In this document: positions 17,276 to 27,452 of the stretch, piece after piece | Position numbering within the stretch: position 1 is the first letter of the stretch | Layout of the letters: each line of letters opens with the position of its first letter | NCBI GenBank assembly: GCA_017537365.1 | Contig: JAFYKZ010000025.1 | Span: 1-55,188, forward strand | Direction: 5' to 3' | Source of the DNA: Clostridia bacterium | GTDB taxonomy: Bacteria; Bacillota; Clostridia; Oscillospirales; Acutalibacteraceae | DNA: 55,188 nt | Notes under the pieces: generated by a model | Seen by the model: only the letters and a program-made list of their open reading frames with translations | Told to the model about the DNA's origin: nothing | Database searches by the model: none | Program-made: the position numbers and the translations under genes

Positions 17276-20200
17276 TTATTCAGCAGGAGCATATTTTGCA
17301 ACTAATGCATCAATAGCAGCGTAATCAGTTGATCCGTCATGGATGTAACTGTAAATAGCTTTAGCGCTCAACTTAGCTTGATAAGGATAATCCATATCAT
17401 CATAGCAATAGAACAAACCAAAGTAAGTTTCAGATGCACTAGCGCCCTTATCTGTTGACATATCGGCAATCTGATAGAAGATTACAGTATCAATAAAGGT
17501 AAGCTCGTTATCTAACTTTGTGAGTGCTTTTGTGATGATTTTAGAAACATTTTCCTCATCGCGTGCATCACCATAGGTAGACATACCTGTTTCGGTTATC
17601 CAAACGCGGCTGCCGCCATCGTTATGAGCCTTAACTTTGTTGTAAGCCTCATTAATGTAACCTGCCCACTCATTAACCTCTTTGTTTGCGTTGGATTCGA
17701 AATTATCACCGAACCAAGCATCATCCTCAGCATAATCAGGATAAGCATGGAGGTTAACGATTGTGAAGTAGTTATCAACTCTGGTATCAGCAACACCCTT
17801 ATTTATCGGATGTGAACCTGATTCAATAGCATTGTAGAATGCATCAATAAAATCATCTTCAATAGCATTCTTATTAGAACCTACAACGATTGAAGGAGAT
17901 GTTACCTGATTTGCAGAATCAACCGATTTAACAGCCTTAGAAATATACCAGCATAGGTCTGCCATAATAGCAGCTTTTTCTTCAACAGTATATTTGAAAG
18001 GAGTTCTGTCTGCATCAGATTCCCAAGCAATACCGTATTTCTCAAATCTTGTACCGGTAGTATTGATTTCATTGAAAGGCTCAAAGAATTTAATCTCAGG
18101 AACTTCTTCTGCTAATGCTTTAAATGCAGCAGCATTTACTTCAAGCCAAGCAATATAGTTTTCTGTATCAGATTTTGGATTCGGAACAGTTATATTGTGG
18201 TTCTTAGTAATATCGCTGTAATTTACAGGAAGAATAAATGAATCGGTTACATAAAGAATATCATTAATTCCTCTTTCTTTAAGCTCAGCAACCATTTCCT
18301 TGAAAGCTTCCATATTATCTTCTCTAACAGCAACACCGTTAGTTGCAGTTACATAATATAAATCGTGAATCGGCTTGCTTAAACGGTATGAATTAGCACC
18401 TAATGCAGCAGTAGCATCAGCGATATATTCAGCTGTTTTGCTTTCATCTTCACCAAGATGCTCTTGAACACCTATTGAAAGCTTGCCTGATTTAGCATAA
18501 GAGTTAACAGGAGCTAAATATTTCTGAATAGCGATTAAATCGAGAATATCGGTTTCGCCATCGTTATTGAAATCAGCAATACCCTCAGGCTTTTCAGACA
18601 TATCTATTAAACCTAATAAGATTTTCTTCATAGATACAAGGTCGCTTGCATTGATAACGCCATCGCCATCAAAGTCGCCCTTTGTACCCTCAGGCATAAT
18701 AATAGGTTTCTTCTCTTTGTAAGCACTGATTTCGTTATTCTCGCTGTTCCAATATGCGAAGAAGATTTCGCCTGATTTAACATTGCAGCTTGCATCGCCG
18801 GGTTTAGTTACATAATTACCATTAGCATCAACTAAACTTGCATCAACATAATCTTCAGCTATGATAACATCATCAATCTTAATGTATACATAATATTTGC
18901 CCTTGTTAGGACCGTTTGCAACTTTAAGTCTTGCGAACTCAACATTATAAGAGTTGCCTGAAACTAAAACAGAAGGCATTTCAACCTCTGGACCGTAAGA
19001 AGGTCTTAACCACATTCTACCGCTAGGATATTTTGCCTCTTCGCCAGGTGCTGCTAACCAAGCGCCAAACATATAAGACATATTGGTTTCAGTTTTATCT
19101 TTTTCAGCGTTATAATATTCAGCTTTTTCAAAGGACATCTGGAACTTAGGAACTGAACCAACAGTCCAATTATACTTGAAAAGAACAGAGCCTGTTGGAG
19201 ATGTGCGGTCATAATACAAGGAAGTACCGCCTGACATATGTTTCTTAGTTCCAAGAGTATCGCCGTTTGAATCCTTCAAATCTTCAAAACCAACTTCATC
19301 ATAAGCTTCATACTCTTCAACAAAAGGAGTAGCAGTTACTGCGTTGCCTGCAGGTAATTCGATCTTAATTACATTTGTTAATTGACCGCTTTTACCATAT
19401 GTACCATCAGCATTAACACCATCATAATAGTATGATTGAATCAATTTACCGTTTACCATATAGTAAACATAATATTTACCTGCGTGTTCGCCGGTCTTCA
19501 CCTTTAAACGACCAATCTCTATATCATAAGCCTGACCTTTTACGATAGGCTCATCCATATTCACCATAAGGCTATCGTTAGAAGGAACAAGATGCCATGC
19601 GCCATTCTCGCCAGGTACCGCACCAAAGGTAGATTGGTAAGGTGTTTTAACTGCATAGCAGAATGCATACTCTGATGAAGTGCCAAAATATGTAGTGAAT
19701 TTCGGCTCATCACCACCGGCAATCCAACGATACTTAAATTTAACAGAATATGTAGGTGATGTTACATTATAAGTATACTTTTGAGTAGAATCCATGGTTT
19801 TACCAGCCATAGAAATTTCGCCTACATACAAATTGTCAAATCCGATTTCATCATATTCATAATATGGTGATTCGGGTTCTTCTGGCTCTTCAGGAACTTC
19901 GGGTTCTTCTTCAGGAATTGAAGAAATGATGCCATCCGCAGTACCATTTACCATACGAATGATATTTGTCGGAGCCGGATTGGTTAATGCATCTGTATAA
20001 TGAGCTTTGATAGGCTCGCCATTAACGGTAAGAGAAACATAGTATTTACCTTTATTTTTACCGTTCTTTACCAAAAGACGAGTAAATTCGATATCAAAAA
20101 TCTCGCCGTTTTCTATAGGCTTATCTAACTGTTCGATACTGCTATTATTAGAACAGTCAAGATGCCATGCACCGTTTTCGCCTGCTACTTTTCCACCACC

Positions 20201-23200
20201 AACATCGGTAAGGGGCGGTTTTGCAGCAAAGCCATATGGATGATTAGGCCAAGCGTCATAATAAACAACAAGTGATGCTACTGTGCCTGCTGTCCAACGG
20301 AACTTCACTTTTGCAGAATATGATGGAGAAGTTGCTTTATATGTTATTTTTCTGTTAGCGCTTAAATCTATACCATTTGCAGGTAGCGAATTGCCATCTA
20401 TACGGAAATCTTCATATGTTACTTCATCATATGCATCATATTCTTCTACATAAGGAGAAGGAGCGATAGTCTGAGTGCCGCCACCCCAACTTGAGAAGTA
20501 AACTCTATTGGTCATGGTGAAAGGTGTGTCAGATTTAGGATCGGAGTTAGAGGTGTAAACACCCTGCTTGCTAACTAAACTACCATCAATATAACATTCA
20601 TCGATTAACTCGCCATTTATCTTAAAGTATAGGTAATAATCGCCTTTGTTTTCACCATTTTTAACTTTAAGTCTTCCAAGTTCAAGGTCGTAATCTTTAC
20701 CAACTTCAAGAGGTGCCTTTAAGCCAACCTGTGCTCTGTAGCCAACGCTTAACCAAATTTTACCGTTAGGATCATCTGTATTCGGTGGGGTCAACATAAC
20801 ACCAAATCTATAAGCAAATTTATCTTCTGTATCAAAACCTAAGTAGAAGTTTGTTTTCTCTTTATATTCTTTCAAACGGAATTTTACAATAGCCGAACCG
20901 GTTTCAGAAGTTTTATTATATGTGTAGGTCTTGGAACCAACAGTGTAGCTATCGGTTGGAAGAGCACTACCATTTGCGTACATATCATAATATGTTACTT
21001 CATCGTATGCATAATATCTTGAATCAGGATCGGGGTCATAAGGAGTTGCAGAAATTTTGCAAGTATTATTGTCTGCAAAACCAAGGAAAATCTTATTACC
21101 TAAATAATTAGCAGTATTTACATCATCTGCAGCTACATACTTTTCAAAGATAATTTCGCCATCTACCTTGAAGTAGGTATAATACTTACCTATATTTTTT
21201 CCGCTAGCTACCTTAAGTCTGGCAACTTCTAAATCGTAGTAATCGCCGGATGTAGGTTTGGAATTTAAAGCTACCGGAGAAGCCGCACCATTTGCTTTGT
21301 GTTGCCAATGGTTATCTTGTAAGAAATATGCAAAATTATTTTTGCTGCCCCATCCTTGCATGTGAATTTCAAATTTAGCCAATGTTTCCATTGTCCAACG
21401 TAATTTGAAAATTACAGAATGTGTTTTAGCTGCTTCTGTTGATTCAACATATGAAACTGAGTTATTAGTTTTTGTTAATTGAATACCGCCGGGGGTAAGA
21501 GGATTATTACCTGTATCCAATAAATCTTCATATCCAATTACGTCGTATGCTTCATATTGCTCTGCGGGTTCAACATATTCAGAAATTACATCATCTTTTC
21601 CGTTGCCCCAACCGCCGAAACGAATTTGGTTGGAAACTTGGCAATCATATTTATTAGCGGAAGAATAACCGCCGTTTTCATCGGTATTAGAATAGCCTTC
21701 TTGAATAAGCTTGCCGTTTACCTTTAAATAAACATAATATTGACCAACGATTTTGGGGTCGCCCTCTAAAACCTTTAAACGACCAAATTCAATATCAAAG
21801 GTATCACCCTGCTTAACTGCAGTATCCATCTTAACTGCAAATTCTTCTTTGTTGGGTTTTAAGTGCCAAGCACCGTTAGGAGCAACCTGGTCTGCTCTCT
21901 TAATCCAAACACCGAAAGGATGGGAAATGTTGCCGTTTTCACCTATATCGAACGAGAACTGGAATCCCGGTTTTGAACCTGCGGTCCAACGGAATTTCAA
22001 TATTGTAGATTTTGTATCAGATGTTGCATCATAAGTGAGGGTATGACCGCCGCTAATAGTATAGCTATCACCTAATTTGTTGCCGTTTTCTTTCAAATCA
22101 GCATAAGTGATTTCATCATACTCATCATATTTGGTTTCAGGAGCAGCACCTAACTCTGCATCCAAAGTTGAGAACTTAACCGAATGATAATCATAATCAG
22201 ATAAATCATTTTCGTCTAATTCGATAACACCGTAGCCTCTTATAGCTTCGTCGCCATAGTTGAAATAGGTCATACCGGGAACAGCAGTGATTTCAACGCC
22301 GTCTTCTTCAAACTTGCCGCTAAAATCATTTAAGTGGTCATGACCTGAGAATACGCCTAAAACATTACCCATTCTCTTAAGAGTTGCGTATTCACCGGTA
22401 TTATCATCAGCATAAATTGAATGAGGGAACTCGCCGGTTGAACCCACAACACCGTCTTTCAACTGCATTGCATATTTCTTATTACCGTAAGAACCTTTAC
22501 CGTTTTCATCCTCAACATAGAGATTCCATGTTTCAGGCATTGGGATATGCTGGAATACTAATGAATTAACACCTGCATCGTTATTAGCTTCCATCCAAGC
22601 TAATTGATCAGCATGAGGATTATCGTATCCACTGCTAGTATCTTCAGGGTCTTGATAAGAACCTGAGTCTACCATCCAAAGATTGAATGCTAAATCATTG
22701 CTATTAGATGCATAAATCGGGATTTTGCAAGTACCTGTACCCCAAAGGTCAGGATCAGCATCAATTGTACGGCAATCACCGATTGACTGCCAAACTCTTA
22801 ATAACGCCTCTTTGTCAGCAACAGGAACACCTTCTGCACCTGATTGTGGATCGTGGTTACCAAAAACTATTGAATACGGAATACCTGCTTCAACAACAGG
22901 TCCGAGTATTTGTGTAACTGTTTTTCTGTAATCAACCTCAGGGTCTTTTGTATTTATTTCGGTCATATCGCCTAAAAATACAACGAGGTCTGGATTTTCG
23001 CGTTCTATTGCCTGTTTCATTATATTGAGAACTCTTTGATGAACAGGATATTGGTCTTGAACATCAGAAAAGATAACAACTTTAAATTTGCCATCTTTAA
23101 ATTTCAGGGGAGTTTGTTCTGCACTTGCAGTCATCGGCACTGCAAAGAAAGAACCGAGCATAGCAAATGTTAAAACAAATGCTAATAGTTTCTTAAACTT

Positions 23201-23209
23201 TTTTCCCAT
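17276..23209 (-). CDS. Giant exported protein: metallophosphoesterase, six tandem repeats, dockerin, glycosidase-like domain
   Basis: This is a 1977-residue secreted protein. The signal peptide ends at about residue 30 (MTASA). A calcineurin-type metallophosphoesterase spans about 40-350, with SDVQ (Asp49), LGDMTE (Asp81), FGNHD (Asn118, His119), FQHIP (His221) and SGHDH (His290, His292). Motif I reads D-x-Q, not D-x-H. Six repeats of about 190 residues start near 364, 555, 735, 927, 1119 and 1303. A type I dockerin (about 1511-1566) has two calcium loops, DFDGDGVINASDL and DFNNDGETDILDL. A TIM-barrel glycosidase-like domain (about 1575-1975) has FNE (Glu1714) and WITETG (Glu1873) as likely acid/base and nucleophile. 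The ATG at 23209 is preferred over 23284 because it starts the signal peptide and has AAAAGGAG upstream. The dockerin implies docking to a cohesin encoded elsewhere. Confidence 0.88.
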   Translation of the reverse strand: MGKKFKKLLAFVLTFAMLGSFFAVPMTASAEQTPLKFKDGKFKVVIFSDVQDQYPVHQRVLNIMKQAIERENPDLVVFLGDMTEINTKDPEVDYRKTVTQILGPVVEAGIPYSIVFGNHDPQSGAEGVPVADKEALLRVWQSIGDCRTIDADPDLWGTGTCKIPIYASNSNDLAFNLWMVDSGSYQDPEDTSSGYDNPHADQLAWMEANNDAGVNSLVFQHIPMPETWNLYVEDENGKGSYGNKKYAMQLKDGVVGSTGEFPHSIYADDNTGEYATLKRMGNVLGVFSGHDHLNDFSGKFEEDGVEITAVPGMTYFNYGDEAIRGYGVIELDENDLSDYDYHSVKFSTLDAELGAAPETKYDEYDEITYADLKENGNKLGDSYTISGGHTLTYDATSDTKSTILKFRWTAGSKPGFQFSFDIGENGNISHPFGVWIKRADQVAPNGAWHLKPNKEEFAVKMDTAVKQGDTFDIEFGRLKVLEGDPKIVGQYYVYLKVNGKLIQEGYSNTDENGGYSSANKYDCQVSNQIRFGGWGNGKDDVISEYVEPAEQYEAYDVIGYEDLLDTGNNPLTPGGIQLTKTNNSVSYVESTEAAKTHSVIFKLRWTMETLAKFEIHMQGWGSKNNFAYFLQDNHWQHKANGAASPVALNSKPTSGDYYDLEVARLKVASGKNIGKYYTYFKVDGEIIFEKYVAADDVNTANYLGNKIFLGFADNNTCKISATPYDPDPDSRYYAYDEVTYYDMYANGSALPTDSYTVGSKTYTYNKTSETGSAIVKFRLKEYKEKTNFYLGFDTEDKFAYRFGVMLTPPNTDDPNGKIWLSVGYRAQVGLKAPLEVGKDYDLELGRLKVKNGENKGDYYLYFKINGELIDECYIDGSLVSKQGVYTSNSDPKSDTPFTMTNRVYFSSWGGGTQTIAPSPYVEEYDAYDEVTYEDFRIDGNSLPANGIDLSANRKITYKATSPSYSAKVKFRWTAGTVASLVVYYDAWPNHPYGFAAKPPLTDVGGGKVAGENGAWHLDCSNNSSIEQLDKPIENGEIFDIEFTRLLVKNGKNKGKYYVSLTVNGEPIKAHYTDALTNPAPTNIIRMVNGTADGIISSIPEEEPEVPEEPEEPESPYYEYDEIGFDNLYVGEISMAGKTMDSTQKYTYNVTSPTYSVKFKYRWIAGGDEPKFTTYFGTSSEYAFCYAVKTPYQSTFGAVPGENGAWHLVPSNDSLMVNMDEPIVKGQAYDIEIGRLKVKTGEHAGKYYVYYMVNGKLIQSYYYDGVNADGTYGKSGQLTNVIKIELPAGNAVTATPFVEEYEAYDEVGFEDLKDSNGDTLGTKKHMSGGTSLYYDRTSPTGSVLFKYNWTVGSVPKFQMSFEKAEYYNAEKDKTETNMSYMFGAWLAAPGEEAKYPSGRMWLRPSYGPEVEMPSVLVSGNSYNVEFARLKVANGPNKGKYYVYIKIDDVIIAEDYVDASLVDANGNYVTKPGDASCNVKSGEIFFAYWNSENNEISAYKEKKPIIMPEGTKGDFDGDGVINASDLVSMKKILLGLIDMSEKPEGIADFNNDGETDILDLIAIQKYLAPVNSYAKSGKLSIGVQEHLGEDESKTAEYIADATAALGANSYRLSKPIHDLYYVTATNGVAVREDNMEAFKEMVAELKERGINDILYVTDSFILPVNYSDITKNHNITVPNPKSDTENYIAWLEVNAAAFKALAEEVPEIKFFEPFNEINTTGTRFEKYGIAWESDADRTPFKYTVEEKAAIMADLCWYISKAVKSVDSANQVTSPSIVVGSNKNAIEDDFIDAFYNAIESGSHPINKGVADTRVDNYFTIVNLHAYPDYAEDDAWFGDNFESNANKEVNEWAGYINEAYNKVKAHNDGGSRVWITETGMSTYGDARDEENVSKIITKALTKLDNELTFIDTVIFYQIADMSTDKGASASETYFGLFYCYDDMDYPYQAKLSAKAIYSYIHDGSTDYAAIDALVAKYAPAE
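18721..22120 (-). repeat. Six tandem coding repeats (~190 residues each)
   Basis: The units start near nucleotides 22120, 21547, 21007, 20431, 19855 and 19303. Each opens with Y-[DE]-x-[IV]-[GT]-[YF]-x-[DN]-[LMF]. Most then show K-[FL]-[RK]-[WL]-T and GAWHL or an equivalent. All carry [YF][DN][IVL]E[FILV][GAT]RL and YY.[YS].[KT][VI][ND]G. The unit ends in an N-x-[IV] strand and an acidic, proline-containing linker. The fold looks like an all-beta, concanavalin-like sandwich. I do not recognise a named family. Confidence 0.8.
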
Positions 23210-23338
23210 AACTTTTTCTCCTTTTATAGAATTTTTTTGATTGCTTTGCAACAAAGCAATTGCCTTGGGACATGCAAATTTCATTTCTTCCTAAAATACC
23301 ACCTTTCTCTAAAACATTTATCCGTCTCTTTTTATATA

Positions 23339-23358
23339 AACTTATTTCAAAATAAGTT
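23339..23358. other. Small hairpin upstream of the metallophosphoesterase gene
   Basis: AACTTATT (23339-23346) and AATAAGTT (23351-23358) form an 8-bp perfect stem with a 4-nt loop in the 138-213 nt gap between two co-oriented genes. No U-tract follows on the minus strand, so read-through is expected. Confidence 0.4.
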
Positions 23359-23422
23359 CAAAGCAATTAAATATCTTTTCTTTCTCTCTCATAAAGAAAA
23401 GTATTATCTCATTATATATGTA

Positions 23423-24673
23423 TTACTTAGGCATAAGCTCAGGGCAGTATTTATAAAGCGGAGAAACATCATCCGTTTTATGAATATATTTATAAAACTC
23501 TAATGTTGCGGGCTTCGGACAACAAGGCTTCTCAGGGTCGCCGAAAGAGGAGAAGAAACCAAAGTTATCTTCGCTATCACTTACCGAATAACCCGAATAG
23601 TCGTTAAGCATATAGAACATAACCGCTTCCAAATAGGGCATTTTCTCGTTATACATTTCGAGAAGCGGCACCATATTTTCGCCGTTCATCACTTCTCTGG
23701 CTTCGTTGCCGTTATCTGTGAAACCACATTCAGTTATAATAGCAGGTTTACCCGCGTCGTTATGACGCTCGCAAGCCTTATAAAAGCTATCGCAATGCTC
23801 GAAATATTCTTCCAATGTTGTATCATTCAAATACTTATGGAAATTAATAGAATCAAAATACTTATCAGGGTCGGTTTCTGCAAAATCCTCTCCGTAGGGA
23901 TGAGCGCCTGATTCTATTGACTCATAGATATAATCTAAAATATCATGACCTTCACCGTGGGTTGAGAAACCTGGTGTTGTTACAATAACTTTCGGATTTA
24001 TCGCTTTAACTTCCTTATATATGTAATACTGCAAATCGGCTATCATATGAGCCTTTTCGGTTATGCTGTATACATATCCGTCGTCAACACCCCATTGATG
24101 TCCCTGCTTAGTAAATATATTTGCTCCCGGAAGTTCAGGCTCGTTCATAGACTCAACATGAGTAATTTCAGGAAATTCTTCAACAATCATTGCCCAAGCT
24201 TTTGCATAAAGCTTAATCCAACGGATATACATATCCTTTTCAACCGCAGGGTCGGGAACAACACCCGAAGTTGTTACCGAATAACCGTAAGGATAAATTG
24301 GAGCATCGCTTACCGCAACGAACTTCTTTATACCCGATTTAGACATCTTTTCAATTACTTGATGAATAAGCTTTCTTTGTCCCTCTTTGAAAACAGGGGT
24401 GTCTCCTTCTTCAACCTCAAACATCGAATCGAGCGGAGTGCTTAAACGGTAATATTCAAAACCGAAAACACCTGACATATCTGCAATATTATCAAGAGTT
24501 GAGCTCGGGTCCATTACAGGACGAAGTTCAAATACATGCGCATTAATTCCGTATTTCAAAGGGGTTTCTCTCTTAGTAATTGCCCCGCTATTAGTTTTGC
24601 TCGAGTTATTATCACAACCGGCAACACAAACAACAAGCAAAATCACTAAAAAAACAGCAATTATTTTTTTCAT
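23423..24673 (-). CDS. Exported lipoprotein with TIM-barrel glycosidase-like domain
   Basis: This is a 416-residue lipoprotein with signal and lipobox VVCVAGC (Cys20). The body is homologous to the C-terminal domain of the giant metallophosphoesterase protein. Shared stretches include YRLS.P, GI..[FI]..VSD, E.[PF]NE, YTE or ITEKA.MIADL.[YW]YI, AIESG.HP and the nucleophile strand. Candidate catalytic residues are Glu178 (in ESMNEPE) and Glu315 (in IITECGF), the pair expected of clan GH-A retaining glycosidases. Exact family and substrate are unknown. Its ATG overlaps the stop of the upstream gene by 4 nt, so translation is coupled. It is probably held at the outer face of the membrane next to the transporter. 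Confidence 0.82.
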   Translation of the reverse strand: MKKIIAVFLVILLVVCVAGCDNNSSKTNSGAITKRETPLKYGINAHVFELRPVMDPSSTLDNIADMSGVFGFEYYRLSTPLDSMFEVEEGDTPVFKEGQRKLIHQVIEKMSKSGIKKFVAVSDAPIYPYGYSVTTSGVVPDPAVEKDMYIRWIKLYAKAWAMIVEEFPEITHVESMNEPELPGANIFTKQGHQWGVDDGYVYSITEKAHMIADLQYYIYKEVKAINPKVIVTTPGFSTHGEGHDILDYIYESIESGAHPYGEDFAETDPDKYFDSINFHKYLNDTTLEEYFEHCDSFYKACERHNDAGKPAIITECGFTDNGNEAREVMNGENMVPLLEMYNEKMPYLEAVMFYMLNDYSGYSVSDSEDNFGFFSSFGDPEKPCCPKPATLEFYKYIHKTDDVSPLYKYCPELMPK

Positions 24674-27360
24674 TGTGCATTACCTCTTTTCTTCACAAAT
24701 AAGGCGATAATAACACCTAAAAGCGCAAGAATAACCGCGCCGATTACTGAATATAAAACGATAAATAAGATTGGCATTCCTTCTTTTGCGGAATCCACAG
24801 AAACCTTATTGCCATTAAGCTTTGAAACCCAGATATCTGTATCATTGGGGTCTTGCTCATAGCTTACACCCTCAGCTTTATAAGTATTATCTAGCGAGTA
24901 TACCGAGATATTATCAATTAAAGCGTCTTCTGAAAGCCATTTTATAATGCCTTCGTTTACAGGGTTTGCAAATGTGTATTCAACAATAGGAGAAGCAAAT
25001 TTATCATTTGGCTCATATATTCCCTTTGCCGCTATCGACAAGGCATCATACTGCAAAATAAACTGTATCTGAGTATTTTTATAATCAGCAAGATTATATT
25101 TAGAAACATCTAAAACGGTCTTTTTAGCACCGTCATTTATTGTTACCTTCTTTAAATCCTTCGAAAGAATCATAGATTTATTATCGGCAAAGCTAACAAC
25201 TAAATCTGCATTTTGCTCTAAAATAGTAAAGTTTGCAATATAATATCTGTTCTTATCCTTGGTTGCAACGCTGCCGCCCGAAAGCTTCATAGCACCGTCT
25301 TTAACCGAAGCCGAACCGTTTATAACAAGCTTATCAGAAATGTTTTTCTTATCGAATGACTCTCTTAGAGCAATGCTTGAATCCTCTGTTGCCTCGGGAG
25401 CAATATTTGTAAGCTTATAGTTGAAAATATCAAAAGATAAACCGCTAACACCGAAAATTGAAACATAACCCGCTGTATTAACATTAGGGATTACCGCACG
25501 GCAAATACCGAGTTTTGAAATATCCTCGCTATCTTCTTTATAGTAAACATATACTGTTCGGTTTTTTGCAACCAACATAATGTTATACTTTGTTTCTTGG
25601 TCTTTATAGAAATGATAACCTTCAACCTTTTTAGATTTAGTACCGTCATCAAATTCACATAAATTTGCAACCATTTGAGTATACGGAGTAGAATCCCAAC
25701 CGTAATATTCGAATTTTATGCTTGTTGAATTATCCGAAATAGAAGCAAATGAATTTTTACCGAAGTTAACACCAAACCACTGACTGTTTGCACCCTCTGA
25801 TACCATTTTTATATCAAACTGCAATATAAAATCGGTATACTGCTTCTTAGGTGCGAAAGCACTGTATGAGCCAGCATTTTCGAAATAAAGGGAAGGCTCG
25901 GTTGTGAAAGCACCCTTTGGACGAAGCGAAACACCCGGTCCTATATAATATGTACGGTCGCTGATGTAATACTCCTCAAAACCGTCAGGAGTGAGCTTGA
26001 TTCCGCCGAAGTTGTTGGATAAATCAGGCTCTGCGCAAGAAGCATAAGTATTTTTGATAACCTTAACTACATTAAGCTTTACATCTGATGCGCTCTTATC
26101 GGTGGAATAATTGCAAATTCCCCAGAATCCGTCATACTTTATATTATTAAATGTAAACTTAACTCCACCAATATTGAAATTGATAGAATAGTCGCTATTA
26201 ATAACAGCTTCAATCTTAACAGATGTATCTTCTATATTAAGAACGCTCAGAGGAATTAAATTCTCTCCGTAATCCTGTATTTTTCCGTTCTTAATAAGGT
26301 TTACCGATGCGAATTTACTATCATAAGCGCTAACACCTAATATTGTGGCATTATCCAGAGTGCCTGATTTTTTAGCACCGAGATAAAGGCCAAAGGTGGA
26401 ATTTTTACTGAGACTTGTTATCTCTGCCTCGAATGAAATCTCATAAGGCTTGCTTATTTTATCACTTGCAACAAGCTCGCTTTTTGCGGTTATAATATCT
26501 CCCGCTTTTTTAAATTCAGGGCCCGAATTACGAGAGATGAAAATTTCATCCTTTGTAAATCTTGCCTCGTTTATATGCCATTTGCTATCACCTAAGGCTT
26601 CATCGCCATAGGTGAGACTGCTATTTTCAAAATTATCAGAAAAAGCTAAATGAGTAGGACTGTCATAAACCTTGAAATTGCGAATATCGAACTGCTCATT
26701 CATACCGCCCCACATACAGAAATATCCGTTTGTATGCTCCATACGAACAAGAGTGCCATAATCGGTTGTGATAATAGGTTCGCCGTTTTCAAGTATTTCA
26801 AAGGTAACTTTATAATCCTTACCCGAAACTCTTTCTAGAGTTATAGCAAAATCGGTTGTTTTACCAACTGTTAACGCATTATTAAGAGGGGTGTTTCCAA
26901 GCTGTGTCCAAGATTCCATACCGCCCATCTCATAAATCGCGGTAACACCCTTTGAAACACACAGGTTGAAATCATAAAAAGATGCAGTTGTTCTCTCATC
27001 TTCACCGCCGAAACCGCAATAAATGAAACCGTCATTAGTGCCTAGCATATCTATCGAATAGGTGAATTTATTGTAATCTTTAAGCTTATATGCCGTAAGC
27101 ACCAGCGCCGAACCGTAATGATATGCACCTTCGAAATGCATACTGTAAGAATCGGTGGTAACTTTTACGCTATCACTTGTGAAATTCGGTTCGAGTGAGC
27201 CTGAATAAAAATGTTCTTCCATAACGGTAGATTTGTTCTGACCGTCAGGCTCGCCCTTGATAACAACACCCTGCGCAAAAGCGGATGAAGTTGCCGAAAT
27301 TATAATTACAGTACTAAGCAAAACGGCCAAAACCGCTCCTATTAGTCTGCGAATTTTCAT
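24670..27360 (-). CDS. Exported membrane-anchored protein with several concanavalin-like beta-sandwiches
   Basis: This protein of about 896 residues has an N-terminal signal peptide (LIGAVLAVLLSTVIIISATSSAFA). About four LamG/concanavalin-like sections follow (roughly 40-235, 240-440, 455-650, 665-850). Two end in FDIRNFKVYD and FDIFNYKLTN. A C-terminal membrane helix (about 865-890) is followed by KKRGNAQ. No catalytic motif is evident, so a glycan-binding role at the cell surface is inferred. The frame also offers a TTG start at 27375, but the ATG at 27360 begins directly with the basic signal-peptide head. It shares the operon with the ABC transporter upstream and the glycosidase-like lipoprotein downstream. 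Confidence 0.75.
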   Translation of the reverse strand: MKIRRLIGAVLAVLLSTVIIISATSSAFAQGVVIKGEPDGQNKSTVMEEHFYSGSLEPNFTSDSVKVTTDSYSMHFEGAYHYGSALVLTAYKLKDYNKFTYSIDMLGTNDGFIYCGFGGEDERTTASFYDFNLCVSKGVTAIYEMGGMESWTQLGNTPLNNALTVGKTTDFAITLERVSGKDYKVTFEILENGEPIITTDYGTLVRMEHTNGYFCMWGGMNEQFDIRNFKVYDSPTHLAFSDNFENSSLTYGDEALGDSKWHINEARFTKDEIFISRNSGPEFKKAGDIITAKSELVASDKISKPYEISFEAEITSLSKNSTFGLYLGAKKSGTLDNATILGVSAYDSKFASVNLIKNGKIQDYGENLIPLSVLNIEDTSVKIEAVINSDYSINFNIGGVKFTFNNIKYDGFWGICNYSTDKSASDVKLNVVKVIKNTYASCAEPDLSNNFGGIKLTPDGFEEYYISDRTYYIGPGVSLRPKGAFTTEPSLYFENAGSYSAFAPKKQYTDFILQFDIKMVSEGANSQWFGVNFGKNSFASISDNSTSIKFEYYGWDSTPYTQMVANLCEFDDGTKSKKVEGYHFYKDQETKYNIMLVAKNRTVYVYYKEDSEDISKLGICRAVIPNVNTAGYVSIFGVSGLSFDIFNYKLTNIAPEATEDSSIALRESFDKKNISDKLVINGSASVKDGAMKLSGGSVATKDKNRYYIANFTILEQNADLVVSFADNKSMILSKDLKKVTINDGAKKTVLDVSKYNLADYKNTQIQFILQYDALSIAAKGIYEPNDKFASPIVEYTFANPVNEGIIKWLSEDALIDNISVYSLDNTYKAEGVSYEQDPNDTDIWVSKLNGNKVSVDSAKEGMPILFIVLYSVIGAVILALLGVIIALFVKKRGNAQ

Positions 27361-27452
27361 AATATCATCTACCAATCCTTAGTAAATGCGATAATCAAAA
27401 CCCTTTTTTAAGTTTGGATTTTCGCCTTTACTTTGTTTAAATACTTGTTAAT

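Noticed and set aside
18721-22120. CRISPR-like or DNA-level tandem repeat
   Set aside because: Repeats are at protein level only, ~570-nt units with diverged nucleotides in one open frame; no short direct repeats with spacers were seen anywhere in the window.
23210-23284. 25-residue N-terminal extension of the giant metallophosphoesterase protein
   Set aside because: It would precede a normal signal peptide, and its own ribosome site is too close to the ATG.
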